Of a stretch of DNA of 64,000 nt, positions 25,894-35,069 are shown one piece after another; the stretch's first letter is position 1; each line of letters opens with the position of its first letter. The translations under genes were made by a program, and so were the position numbers. The notes under the pieces were generated by a model. It searched no databases. It saw only the letters and a list, made by a program, of their open reading frames with translations, and had not been told where the DNA came from. Origin of the DNA: Aquificaceae bacterium (GTDB lineage: Bacteria > Aquificota > Aquificia > Aquificales > Aquificaceae); the NCBI GenBank assembly GCA_025057455.1, contig JANWWY010000002.1, positions 28,671 to 92,670 on the forward strand, in the 5' to 3' direction.

Positions 25894-26780
25894 ATCCTTC
25901 TGTAGATTAGAGAGAGTAAAAGACCGTTTAGATTCTGGAAAAGGCTAAACAGAGCTCCAGGAAGTGCGGAAAGGGGTGAGAAGTATTTTACTGCCAGAAC
26001 CACCGCAAGCCCAGAGTTTTGCATACCTACCTCTATGGATAGTGTTTTTGCCATCCTTCTATCGAGTCCCACAAAAAGACCTAAAACGTACCCAAGAAAG
26101 AAGCCCAAAAGGTTGTGAAGAATTACAAGCACAAGCAGGCTAAATCCCACATCCTTTAACCTTCCAGCGTTCAGGGCAAGCACTATCGCTATTATGACTC
26201 CTATGAAAACTGCAACCAAGTAGGGAATAAACCTTTCTAGGAAAAAGGACTTTAATAAGAACCTTCTCAAGAAGAGACCAAAGACCACCGGCATTAGGAT
26301 AATGAGCAAGAGGTCTCTTACCATGTCCCAAAGGGGAACTTCCACTTTTTTGCCTATGAGCATATATGTCAACAGTGGCGTCAGTATGGGTGAAAGTAGG
26401 GTGGAAAAGGTGGTCATGCTCACCGAATAAGCAACATCGCCTCTTGAGAGGTAAGTTATTAGGTTAGAGGCCGTTCCGCCCGGTGCTGTACCTACTAGGA
26501 CCGCACCGTATAGAAAATTGACATCAACCTTCAAGGCATTGGCTATGGAATAACCAAGTAATGGCATAATGCTATACTGCAAGACTCCCGCATAAGCTAT
26601 GGAAAAGGGTTTTTTTAGTATGCGCGTAAAGTCCTGAGGTTTAAGGGCCAAACCCATAAAAAGCATGACAAAGGCAAGCATAGGGACTATGGCAGGCTTA
26701 AGATTAACAAAGAGGTCCCCTGCGTAAATTCCAAGAAAACTAAACACGAGCACTATAAGAAGAGTTAGGATGGGCTCCAT
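25890..26780 (-). CDS. Bile acid:sodium symporter family transporter (BASS)
   Basis: LVGTAPGGTASNLITYLSRGDVAYSVSMTTFSTLLSPILTP; EVGMQNSGLAVVLAVKYF. Confidence 0.9.
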   Translation of the reverse strand: MEPILTLLIVLVFSFLGIYAGDLFVNLKPAIVPMLAFVMLFMGLALKPQDFTRILKKPFSIAYAGVLQYSIMPLLGYSIANALKVDVNFLYGAVLVGTAPGGTASNLITYLSRGDVAYSVSMTTFSTLLSPILTPLLTYMLIGKKVEVPLWDMVRDLLLIILMPVVFGLFLRRFLLKSFFLERFIPYLVAVFIGVIIAIVLALNAGRLKDVGFSLLVLVILHNLLGFFLGYVLGLFVGLDRRMAKTLSIEVGMQNSGLAVVLAVKYFSPLSALPGALFSLFQNLNGLLLSLIYRRI

Positions 26781-26797
26781 ACTGCTATAATATACCC

Positions 26798-27622
26798 ATG
26801 AAGCTCCTTGTTTTTCTGCTTGTGCTTATGGAGCTTGCCACCGCAAGAGTTGTAGCTAGAATAGACAAGGAAACAATAACCGTGGACGAGCTTAGGCAGG
26901 CCTTTAACGCCTACTGGCGGGAAATACTACACCTCCCTATAGCAAGGTCTACGCCAAGGGACCTTCAGGAATTTCTCGTGGAATATGTAAGGAGCAAGAT
27001 AATACAGGTGGAAGCTAAGAAAATGGGCATTTCCCTGTCCAGTTGGGAGATTGAGGAATACTTGGAAAAAAACGTAGGTAGCAAAAGATTAAGCAATGTA
27101 GCCAAAGAGCTCATAATAACAGAGGTGCTAAGTCAGAAGATAGTAGACAGAATAGCCAAGGATGTGGACTTAAAAGAGGGTCAGATAACAGCTTACTACT
27201 ATTTAAATTTGAGAGATTTTAAACTGCCAGCTCAGGTTCTGTTGGAAAGGTATTCCGCAGGGGACTTAGATAGTGCAAACGATGCCTACTACAACCTTAC
27301 GCGAGGCTTACCCGTTAAAGAAGATAAGAAGATAAGGGTGGGACAGCCCATGTGGTATTCTATACAAACCTTGCCAGAGGTGGTAAGAAGACAGCTACAT
27401 CCGTACGACATTGGAAAAGCCACCAAACCCATAGAGGTTGGTGGGATGTATGTGATATTTAGAGTGGCAGACAGAAGGGGAAGTGGTATAATGCCCCTCG
27501 AAGAGGCAAAACCCATAGTAAGGGAGAAGCTTCTTAGGGAAAAAAGGCAGGAGGTTTTCCAAAAATGGTTTCAAGAGGTATCAAAGAGGTACTCTGTGGA
27601 GTTTTACTTTGGACAGCTTTGA
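26798..27622 (+). CDS. Periplasmic peptidyl-prolyl isomerase / SurA-like chaperone
   Basis: Signal peptide; N-terminal SurA-type region; GGMYVIFRVADRRGSGIMPLEEAKPIVREKLLREKRQ. Confidence 0.75.
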   Translation: MKLLVFLLVLMELATARVVARIDKETITVDELRQAFNAYWREILHLPIARSTPRDLQEFLVEYVRSKIIQVEAKKMGISLSSWEIEEYLEKNVGSKRLSNVAKELIITEVLSQKIVDRIAKDVDLKEGQITAYYYLNLRDFKLPAQVLLERYSAGDLDSANDAYYNLTRGLPVKEDKKIRVGQPMWYSIQTLPEVVRRQLHPYDIGKATKPIEVGGMYVIFRVADRRGSGIMPLEEAKPIVREKLLREKRQEVFQKWFQEVSKRYSVEFYFGQL

Positions 27623-28404
27623 GCTTTGCTTCTTTGGTTGATAGGGTTGTAGCTTCTGTAAACTCAGAACCCATACTTGAGAGCGACGTGAAGATGGGCA
27701 TGCTTTTTTATGAGACCACAGACAGAAAGCTGGTAGTGGAAAAGCTTATAGAAGACATGCTCTTGTATCAATTTCTCTTGGGAAGGGGGCTACAAGTGCC
27801 CCAGGAGCTTATAGATGAAGCCCTGCAAAACATAGCGAGGGCTAATAGAACAAGCCTTGAGTCCATAGCGGAAGAACTTGCAAAGGAGAACCTAACCCTT
27901 AGGGACCTAAGAAGGTTCCTTGAAAGGGAAATACTTGCTACGCAGGGTTTGAGGGCTCTTTTAGAGAGAGAAGTCAGAGTATCTGATGCGGAGGTTGAGC
28001 TGGAAATGCTAAAGAGGGGTAATGTAAGAGTGTTAAGGAATATAGAGCTTCTTGTAGTTGAGAAAAAGGACTGGGACAAACTCAAGAGGGTTTTTGACCC
28101 ACAAAAGAGTCTTGAAGAAATTGCAAAGGCTATGGGCGTGAAGGTAGAAAGGTTAAAGGTTGGTAAAGGTGAGCTGATAGAGGTTCTGGACAGGGAGGTC
28201 TGGAAATCGGGTTTGGGAGAGCTGGTCTTTGCAGAGGACAGAGACAGTGTTTACATAGCAAAGGTCATATCTCAAGAGGAAGTTAAGGAAGATAAGAGTA
28301 AAGAAGAGCTAAGGCAAGAACTCCTTTCAAAGAAGGTAGAGCAAAGAAGAGCGGAGCTTTTAGAAAGACTAAGAAAGAACAGCTTTATTAAGGTAATCCA
28401 GTAG
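27565..28404 (+). CDS. SurA N-terminal domain-like chaperone
   Basis: DRVVASVNSEPILESDVKMGM...KLIEDMLLYQFLL; start overlaps previous gene by 58 bp. Confidence 0.7.
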   Translation: MVSRGIKEVLCGVLLWTALSFASLVDRVVASVNSEPILESDVKMGMLFYETTDRKLVVEKLIEDMLLYQFLLGRGLQVPQELIDEALQNIARANRTSLESIAEELAKENLTLRDLRRFLEREILATQGLRALLEREVRVSDAEVELEMLKRGNVRVLRNIELLVVEKKDWDKLKRVFDPQKSLEEIAKAMGVKVERLKVGKGELIEVLDREVWKSGLGELVFAEDRDSVYIAKVISQEEVKEDKSKEELRQELLSKKVEQRRAELLERLRKNSFIKVIQ

Positions 28405-29166
28405 TTCTCTCAAGTTATGGAAGGTAAAGTCTGGCCTAAAGCCAGATTTCTCCGTTTCCTCTTCCCCATATTTCCCAGTAGTCATAAAAACCGTTTTAAT
28501 GCCCATGTCCCTCGCACCCATCAAATCTGTGTACAGGTCGTCGCTAACTAAGTAAATCACGTCGCCAACCATACCCTTTAAGGCATGTTCCATATAATCC
28601 TTTGAAGGTTTTCCAAGATTTGGTAGGCTTTCGCCATAATTGCATGCATGAGCTATGGCAATTGCTACAGAGCCTGCACCAGGGAAATACAGCCCATCAT
28701 CATCCTTTACTATCCTGCTTAGGTTTATAGGTATTAGTTTTGCATTGGACAAAAAGACCGCCGAGGTAGCAATTTTTAACTTCTTAAAGTCTATGTTTCT
28801 ATCCTGACCTATAACCACCGCATCTACTCTGTGGTCTTCAGCCAGTTCAAACCCAAAGCTTTTTAAGTAATCCTCTACCGCTGGCATGCCTATAAAAAAG
28901 AGCCTTTTTAAGCCTTTTTCTCTTAAGTATTCAATTAGTATGGAAAGGGGCGATACAAATTCATCCTCCGCTAAGTCTATACCCTTTTCCCTGAGTTCTT
29001 CTATTATCCATTTTGGAGGTTTTGTGGAGTTGTTAGAAACGACGCGGAAGGAAACTCCCAGGTTCCTTATACCTTTGAGGAATTCTACAGTATCCGGAAA
29101 GGGGTTTAATGCTTTATCCTTGACCAGCACGCCATCCATATCAAGAAGGAGGATAGGTCTTTTCAT
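28369..29166 (-). CDS. HAD-IIA family hydrolase (NagD/p-nitrophenylphosphatase-like)
   Basis: LLDMDGVLVKDKALNPFPDTVEFLKGI; VVSNNSTKPP; GKPSKDYMEHAL; VSDDLYTDLMGARDMGIKTVFM. Confidence 0.88.
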   Translation of the reverse strand: MKRPILLLDMDGVLVKDKALNPFPDTVEFLKGIRNLGVSFRVVSNNSTKPPKWIIEELREKGIDLAEDEFVSPLSILIEYLREKGLKRLFFIGMPAVEDYLKSFGFELAEDHRVDAVVIGQDRNIDFKKLKIATSAVFLSNAKLIPINLSRIVKDDDGLYFPGAGSVAIAIAHACNYGESLPNLGKPSKDYMEHALKGMVGDVIYLVSDDLYTDLMGARDMGIKTVFMTTGKYGEEETEKSGFRPDFTFHNLRELLDYLNKAVLS

Positions 29167-29405
29167 TGCCTAAAAGGTATGCTTATCCAGAGCTCGTCAA
29201 AGCCTTCCTTTTCCCTCTTTATATCTACCTCTATCTTTCTTACTTCAAACTGTGGATACTTGGAAAACACATATATAAGGTCATCTTTGAGGCGGTCCAC
29301 GAAGTTTGGCGGAAGTCCCTTTCTCTCGTAAGATAACACCAGCGTAAGCCTTTTCTTTGCCTCATCTTTACTCTTACCTCTGCCGAAGAGAAGTTCCCAT
29401 ATCAT
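29163..29405 (-). CDS. minE: Cell division topological specificity factor MinE
   Basis: AKKRLTLVLSYERKGLPPNFVDRLKDDLIYVFSKY; downstream of minD. Confidence 0.88.
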   Translation of the reverse strand: MIWELLFGRGKSKDEAKKRLTLVLSYERKGLPPNFVDRLKDDLIYVFSKYPQFEVRKIEVDIKREKEGFDELWISIPFRQ

Positions 29406-29407
29406 GC

Positions 29408-30196
29408 TTATCTCCCCAAAAGCCTTTCGAGTAAACTTTTCTTTTCACCGTATCTAACCATAGGCACATCCTCACCCTCCAGCCTTCTTGCCAAATCCAT
29501 GATAGCCTTTGAAGCGTCGTATTCCATTGAAAGCACTATTGGCTCGCCTCTGTTGGTAAAGTCTACGAGTTTTGGTTCTTCTGGAATTATGCCTATAGGT
29601 TGTGCCTTAAGTATATCCACTATATCCTCTACCGATAGCATCTCACCCTTTTTTACGTTCCCCCACCTTATCCTGTTTATGACCAAATAGTACTCTCTTT
29701 TGCCCATGTTTTCCAAGAGCCCTATTATTCTATCTGCATCCCTTATGGAGGATACTTCAGGATTAACTATGACAAGAGCAACATCCGCAGGTAGAGCAGC
29801 TATCTGAAAACCCCGCTCTATGCCAGCCGGTGAGTCTATAAGAATATAGTCAAACTCACCTGTTTCTTTAACCTTTTCTATCATCTCCACCCATTTGTCT
29901 CTATCAATGGCATCCTTGTTCTTAGTTTGATTGGCTGGTAATAGCCAGAGACTTAGACCCCTTTTGTCCCTTACAAGAGCCTTGTGAAATTCCGCCCTGT
30001 TTTCCAGTACATCCAAAACATCGTAAACTATTCGGTTTTCTAAGCCTAAGATCATATCAAGGTTTCTAAGACCTATGTCCGCATCCACTGCAAGGACTTT
30101 TCTGCCCAGGCTTGCAAGAGCAACACCAAGGTTTGCCGTTATGGTGGTTTTGCCTACGCCCCCCTTTCCAGAAGTCACCACAAAAATCTTACTCAT
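29408..30196 (-). CDS. minD: Septum site-determining ATPase MinD
   Basis: VTSGKGGVGKTTITANLGVALA; C-terminal amphipathic KKSLLERLLGR. Confidence 0.95.
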   Translation of the reverse strand: MSKIFVVTSGKGGVGKTTITANLGVALASLGRKVLAVDADIGLRNLDMILGLENRIVYDVLDVLENRAEFHKALVRDKRGLSLWLLPANQTKNKDAIDRDKWVEMIEKVKETGEFDYILIDSPAGIERGFQIAALPADVALVIVNPEVSSIRDADRIIGLLENMGKREYYLVINRIRWGNVKKGEMLSVEDIVDILKAQPIGIIPEEPKLVDFTNRGEPIVLSMEYDASKAIMDLARRLEGEDVPMVRYGEKKSLLERLLGR

Positions 30197-30775
30197 TTAT
30201 ACCCTCTCAAGTATTATAATTCCATTTTCAACCCTTGCAACCTCGGGGTATCCTGGTGATTTTCTTTCCGCTTCATCCAGTATGGCTACTTTTTTTCCTA
30301 TTCTAACTTGCTGAGGTTCCATTTCCAAAGCTACCACCACAGCACCCTCGTCACCCAAAGCACCCGCAATGGCCACTCCCCTTAGCTTACCCATAACTAT
30401 GATGTTCCCCGTAGCTACAACTTGTGCATCCTTATTTACATCCCCTAAAACCAAGACATCCCCGCTATGTTCCACTCTTTGACCAGACCTTAGATGCCTC
30501 CGCACTATCAAAAGCCTCTCTCTAACAAAGCCTTCTTTTGGTCCACCGCTAATTTTCTTGACGCTCCTTACGCCTCTCTCGGAAAGCAAGCTCTCTATTT
30601 TTTCCACATCTTCCTTGGGTAATATATTATTCTTGCAGTCTATTAGCACATAACTGCCTTCAAAGAGTCGTGAGGATATTCTATTGCTTATCTCTTCCAC
30701 AAGGGTGTTTATGTCCCCCTTTTCTTTTATTTCTATTAGCACAACAGGAAGAGTGATTCCCTTTATCTCTATCAT
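30197..30775 (-). CDS. minC: Septum site-determining protein MinC
   Basis: RSGQRVEHSGDVLVLGDVNKDAQVVATGNIIVMGKLRGVAIAG; start set at MIEIKG, since the upstream ORF part is translated tRNA. Confidence 0.92.
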   Translation of the reverse strand: MIEIKGITLPVVLIEIKEKGDINTLVEEISNRISSRLFEGSYVLIDCKNNILPKEDVEKIESLLSERGVRSVKKISGGPKEGFVRERLLIVRRHLRSGQRVEHSGDVLVLGDVNKDAQVVATGNIIVMGKLRGVAIAGALGDEGAVVVALEMEPQQVRIGKKVAILDEAERKSPGYPEVARVENGIIILERV

Positions 30776-30787
30776 GTTTATCCTTGG

Positions 30788-30860
30788 CTCCGGGGGAGGG
30801 ACTCGAACCCCCAACCTGACGGTTAACAGCCGCCTGCTCTGCCCGTTGAGCTACCCCGGA
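30788..30860 (-). tRNA. tRNA-Asn (GTT)
   Basis: Reverse complement TCCGGGG TA GCTCAACGGGCAGAGC AGGCGGCTGTTAACCGTC ... GGGGGTTCGAGTCCCTC CCCCGGA G; anticodon GTT. Confidence 0.93.
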
Positions 30861-30911
30861 TGCTATATAATATTATACACCAATCTTTGATTTGCTATAC
30901 TTATATCTACT

Positions 30912-32057
30912 GTGGTTAGGGTATGGGATGGGTGGATTCTGTTTAGCACTATCACTCTTTTTCTAATTGGTGAAATTGTTATAGCAAGTGTGAACCTTGT
31001 GCCTTACATTTGGGAACAATACAGCACTGCTTCCATATACCGAAAACCCCTTCTCCAACTTTTTGTCTTCTTGCTCGGTTTCTGGTTGGCAACTGCATTG
31101 GCAAGGATGGATTACAGGCTTTTTGTAAGAGGGTCTGTTCCTTACCTTTTTGTATTTTTGTCCCTGATAAGCCTTTTTATCGTGTTCATTAAAAAGACTA
31201 TATCCGATAAAGCGGTGGATAGATGGCTTTTTGGTGTAAGCGTCCAACCTCTGGAATTTGCCAAGATAAGCCTTGTTATATTTCTTTCTTATTACATAGT
31301 AAGAAAGGGAAACCTTAGGCAATGGAAGCACCTATTTTGGGCTATCTTTTTCCCTCTTCTTATGGTTCTTCTTTTAATCATGCAACCCGACAAGGGTGGT
31401 GCAGTCTTCCTCCTGATTATGACAGCACTGATGGTTTATGTGGGCGGTGTGCCCAAAAGGGTCTATGTTGTAGTTTTCCCTCTTATGCTTATTGTGGTTT
31501 ACTATATTCTCACATCAAAGGGATATGTAGCTGAAAGGCTATCCGCTTGGAAGGACCCCTTTTTGGACCCAGAGGACAGCGGATATCAGATAATTCAGTC
31601 CCTCTATGCCCTTGCGAAAGGTGGACTATTGGGCGTCGGTATAGGGCAGGGGATACAAAAGATGGGACCTCTCCCAGCAGCTGATACCGACTATGTTATA
31701 GCAGTCTTAGGCGAGGAGATGGGTTTTTTAGGTGTTATGCTGGTAATTGTGCTTTATTCTCTACTGATGTTTAGGCTTCTGTGGTATTCTCTAAAGGTTA
31801 CAGAGCCAGTGGGGAAACTTATTCTTGTGGGCACAGCCATGAACTTTGCTTTATCCTTTTTTTGGAATTTGGCCATGGCTTCAAATCTCTTGCCCCCTAA
31901 GGGCATAGCTTTACCCTTTCTAAGCTATGGTTCTTCTAACCTCTTTGCGTCACTAATCTTTCTTGGAATAGCCCAGTCTGTTATCAATCACGCTGAAAGC
32001 AAGTCTGTCAGCTTTTCAAGCACATCCTCTACCCTTATAAATGTTAAACACGCCTGA
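30912..32057 (+). CDS. rodA: Rod shape-determining protein RodA (SEDS)
   Basis: LQPDKGGAVFLL-like, GIGQGIQKMGPLPAADTDYVIAVLGEEMGFLG, PFLSYGSSNLFA. Confidence 0.9.
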   Translation: MVRVWDGWILFSTITLFLIGEIVIASVNLVPYIWEQYSTASIYRKPLLQLFVFLLGFWLATALARMDYRLFVRGSVPYLFVFLSLISLFIVFIKKTISDKAVDRWLFGVSVQPLEFAKISLVIFLSYYIVRKGNLRQWKHLFWAIFFPLLMVLLLIMQPDKGGAVFLLIMTALMVYVGGVPKRVYVVVFPLMLIVVYYILTSKGYVAERLSAWKDPFLDPEDSGYQIIQSLYALAKGGLLGVGIGQGIQKMGPLPAADTDYVIAVLGEEMGFLGVMLVIVLYSLLMFRLLWYSLKVTEPVGKLILVGTAMNFALSFFWNLAMASNLLPPKGIALPFLSYGSSNLFASLIFLGIAQSVINHAESKSVSFSSTSSTLINVKHA

Positions 32058-32935
32058 GTACCCGTTTTGCACCTTTTGGGGTTTGGTGAGCAGGGTGAGC
32101 AAGAAAGGTCTGGCACGAGATAAAAACCTTTGAGAGGATAGAAACCGTACTGGGGTGATGTGGAGGTATACAGGCTAAGAGCTGGCACTCCCAAGGCGTT
32201 GGCGATGTGAACTGGGGACGAGTCGCATGAAACCACCAGCTTAGAGAGGCTTATTACAGCCATAAGCTCTCTTAGGCTTGTCCTACCCACCAAGTTTATA
32301 GCTTTTGTTCCGTTAAAGACCTTGGATTTTTCCACATCCCTTTTTGTTCCTACTATAACCACTGGCATGCTTATCCTTTTGGAAAGCTCAATCCATCCAC
32401 CAAGATGCCACTCTTTTAGAGGAAAGTTTGAAAAAGGAGAAAGCACTATAAACTCTTCTGGTAGTGCAAAATCCCTCTTAACCCTCTCCTTTTCCTCTTG
32501 ATAGAGGTAAAGGTATGGCATCCTTTCGTATTTTTTAATGCCAAGGGGTCGAAGAAGTTCCAAGTTTCTGTCCACTTCGTGCTTTTCCCAGCTGTGTTTT
32601 ACAGTATGTGTATATAGCCAAGAAAGTTCAGACCTATCAAATCCTATTCTCTTGGGTATTTTAGACATGAAAAGTATAAGTGCGCTTCTTGCGGATATGT
32701 GAGGGCTTATAACTACCTGAAAATCTTCAATCCTACGCAAGATTTGGAGGCTTTCCCTTAGACTTTTATTGAAGGTTATAAGCTCTATTTCATAACCCTT
32801 CAAGAGTTCCTGTATGAAACTCCTGCCTACAAAGGCTATGTGGGCTGTCGGAAGATTGTTTTTGATGGTTCTTATGAGGGGAGTGGTAAGCACCACATCC
32901 CCCAAGTATGCGGTCTGCCATATGAGGATTTTCAT
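31988..32935 (-). CDS. Glycosyltransferase family 9 (heptosyltransferase-like)
   Basis: MKILIWQTAYLGDVVLTTPLIRTIK; SCDSSPVHIANALGVPALSLY. Confidence 0.88.
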   Translation of the reverse strand: MKILIWQTAYLGDVVLTTPLIRTIKNNLPTAHIAFVGRSFIQELLKGYEIELITFNKSLRESLQILRRIEDFQVVISPHISARSALILFMSKIPKRIGFDRSELSWLYTHTVKHSWEKHEVDRNLELLRPLGIKKYERMPYLYLYQEEKERVKRDFALPEEFIVLSPFSNFPLKEWHLGGWIELSKRISMPVVIVGTKRDVEKSKVFNGTKAINLVGRTSLRELMAVISLSKLVVSCDSSPVHIANALGVPALSLYTSTSPQYGFYPLKGFYLVPDLSCSPCSPNPKRCKTGTQACLTFIRVEDVLEKLTDLLSA

Positions 32936-33360
32936 TTAATGCCCGAGATGCTGGCTATCTTCCAGCTTTTCTCGTCCTTTATAACTATAAAGGTAAATAT
33001 TTTCTCTACACCCTCCTTGTCTATTACCTTTAGTATAACCTCCGCATGCTTGTCGTCTATCTTACTGGTATCCAAGACTTTTACCTTCTTTATGTTTTCA
33101 CCCATTGATGAAAACACACAGGAAAGCACCTCCGAGGGCTTCATCTCCGTGAGCTGTACGGGCATTTTTAAGTCCTGAGCCAGGGCATCCCTAAAAGGTG
33201 GATATAGAAGCCTTACCGCATCCTTTCCCTCTCCATGCCTTATGCTTTCTATAAAGTCTACTACTGTATTCTTAGCGGACTTTTCTGGGTTTTCACCGCA
33301 ACCTCTTAAGAGGAGAAAAACTGCAAGTACTGCTACTACAGCTATTATTGCCTTTTTCAT
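32932..33360 (-). CDS. Hypothetical lipoprotein (DUF4878-like)
   Basis: N-terminal hydrophobic segment LLLRGCG; SAKNTVVDFIESIRHGEGKDAVRLLYP. Confidence 0.55.
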   Translation of the reverse strand: MKKAIIAVVAVLAVFLLLRGCGENPEKSAKNTVVDFIESIRHGEGKDAVRLLYPPFRDALAQDLKMPVQLTEMKPSEVLSCVFSSMGENIKKVKVLDTSKIDDKHAEVILKVIDKEGVEKIFTFIVIKDEKSWKIASISGIK

Positions 33361-34784
33361 GGTTTTACCTCCTCTATGATAAATTTGTGTATAGACTGAG
33401 CAGCCTTTCTTCCTTCTGCAAGGGCACGCACTACCGTGTCACCACCGTTTACCACGTCGCCACCTGCAAAGAGACCCCTCACAGAAGTTCTAAAGTTTTC
33501 GTCCACCTTGACTGTGCCGTATTTTGTAAGTTCAAGCTCCGGTAGGTCTTCGTAGGCTACAGGGTTTGCCTTCTGCCCTATGGCAAATATGACAGAATCG
33601 CACTCAATTACATGCTCAGAACCCTCTATAGGTGTTGGCTTTGGTCTTCCGCTTTCGTCTGGTTCACCCAGAGCCATCTTTATGCATTCTATGCCTATTA
33701 CCTTACCCTCTTCACTTCCCAGTATGCGCAAGGGTTGGGTTAGCCAGTGTATTATGGCACCTTCTTCTGATATGTGGTCCCACTCTTCTTGTCTTGCGGA
33801 AGAGGTTTCTCTGGTTCGCCTGTAAACCACGTGGGTTTCTATTCCAAGTCTCAGGGCAGTGATGGCACAGTCTACCGCGGTAAAGCCACCACCAATTATT
33901 ACAGTCCTCTTTCCCAAGTCTATGGGTGTTCCGCTCTGCGGGAAAGTGTCCGCTCTCAAAAGACCCACGCGAGTTAAAACTTCTATGGCTGAGTACACAC
34001 CCCTCAGATGGTCTCCTTCAATACCAAGCCCTCCTCTGCCAGCACCCACACCCAAAAAGACCGCATGATAATCCCTTAAAAGGTCTGAAAGTTTTATGGT
34101 TTTTCCCACCACATGACCAAAGAAGAAACGAACGCCCAAATCCCTGAGCTTTTTCAATTCCCACTCTATTAGGTCTCTTGGAAGGCGGGCGTGGGGAATG
34201 CCATAAGCCATTACACCCCCAGCCTTGGGAAGGGCTTCATAGACGTGCACCTCGTGTCCAAGGCGTGCAAGGTCGTAGGCACAGGCAAGCCCAGCAGGAC
34301 CAGCACCAACTACAGCCACCCTGTAGCCTGTTGGCTCTCCCCTCTCTATATTCACCCTCATACCCGATATTCTTACAAAATCCCCTACAAACTTCTCAAG
34401 AGCACCTATGCTTACGGGAAGCCCCTTGTTTTTCTTGCCCCTTACCGTATCGTAATAGAGGATGCATGACCCTTCGCACTGTCTTTCTTGAGGACATATT
34501 CTTCCGCATATAGAAGGAAAAGGGTCAGCTTCTACGATTTTTTTGTAAGCACCTATCAGGTCTCCTTCCGTTATCTTTTTTATAAACCCTGGCACATCAA
34601 CACCTATAGGACAACCCTTTATGCACCTTTGGTCTGCATCCTTACAGAAAAGACACCTCTGTGCCTCATCCAAAGCTAAACTCACAGAGTAACCGAAAGC
34701 ATATTCCCTGAAGGTTTTGACTCTCTCTTGTGGGGGCATTAGAGGTTCTGAGTTTCTATCTTCATACCTTATACGTTTTGCCAT
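33357..34784 (-). CDS. gltD: Glutamate synthase small subunit-like NAD(P)-dependent oxidoreductase
   Basis: CGRICPQERQCEGSCI, VAVVGAGPAGLACAYDLARLGHEVHVYE, GLFAGGDVVNGGDTVVRALAEGRKAA. Confidence 0.88.
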   Translation of the reverse strand: MAKRIRYEDRNSEPLMPPQERVKTFREYAFGYSVSLALDEAQRCLFCKDADQRCIKGCPIGVDVPGFIKKITEGDLIGAYKKIVEADPFPSICGRICPQERQCEGSCILYYDTVRGKKNKGLPVSIGALEKFVGDFVRISGMRVNIERGEPTGYRVAVVGAGPAGLACAYDLARLGHEVHVYEALPKAGGVMAYGIPHARLPRDLIEWELKKLRDLGVRFFFGHVVGKTIKLSDLLRDYHAVFLGVGAGRGGLGIEGDHLRGVYSAIEVLTRVGLLRADTFPQSGTPIDLGKRTVIIGGGFTAVDCAITALRLGIETHVVYRRTRETSSARQEEWDHISEEGAIIHWLTQPLRILGSEEGKVIGIECIKMALGEPDESGRPKPTPIEGSEHVIECDSVIFAIGQKANPVAYEDLPELELTKYGTVKVDENFRTSVRGLFAGGDVVNGGDTVVRALAEGRKAAQSIHKFIIEEVKP

Positions 34785-35069
34785 ATCTTAAAAAAATTAT
34801 AAGCCTAAGCCCCAGAATATGTCATAAAACCACTTTGTCCAGTATAGGCTTGTAAATTAATGTCACCCTACGAAAAAAGCTGGAAATTGGTAAATTGAGA
34901 TGGAGGATGTTAACGCAATCAGAGAGTGGGTAGGCGTATCAGGTGGCGTTTCCGTGAACACAACCACGTAGAATAATACGGGCAAAGAATAGTGGCAACA
35001 CAATGGGAAGGAGCTGTACACTCGTGTACGAGGAAAAGAAGTAGTGCAAGGCGTGGTATAATACAAAGT

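Noticed and set aside
30776-30814. N-terminal extension of the minC ORF (MGVRVPPPEPRIN)
   Set aside because: Translation of tRNA-Asn; MinC starts at MIEIKG
33580-34513. Several overlapping + ORFs antisense to gltD
   Set aside because: Antisense open frames within a well-supported gene; low-complexity translations
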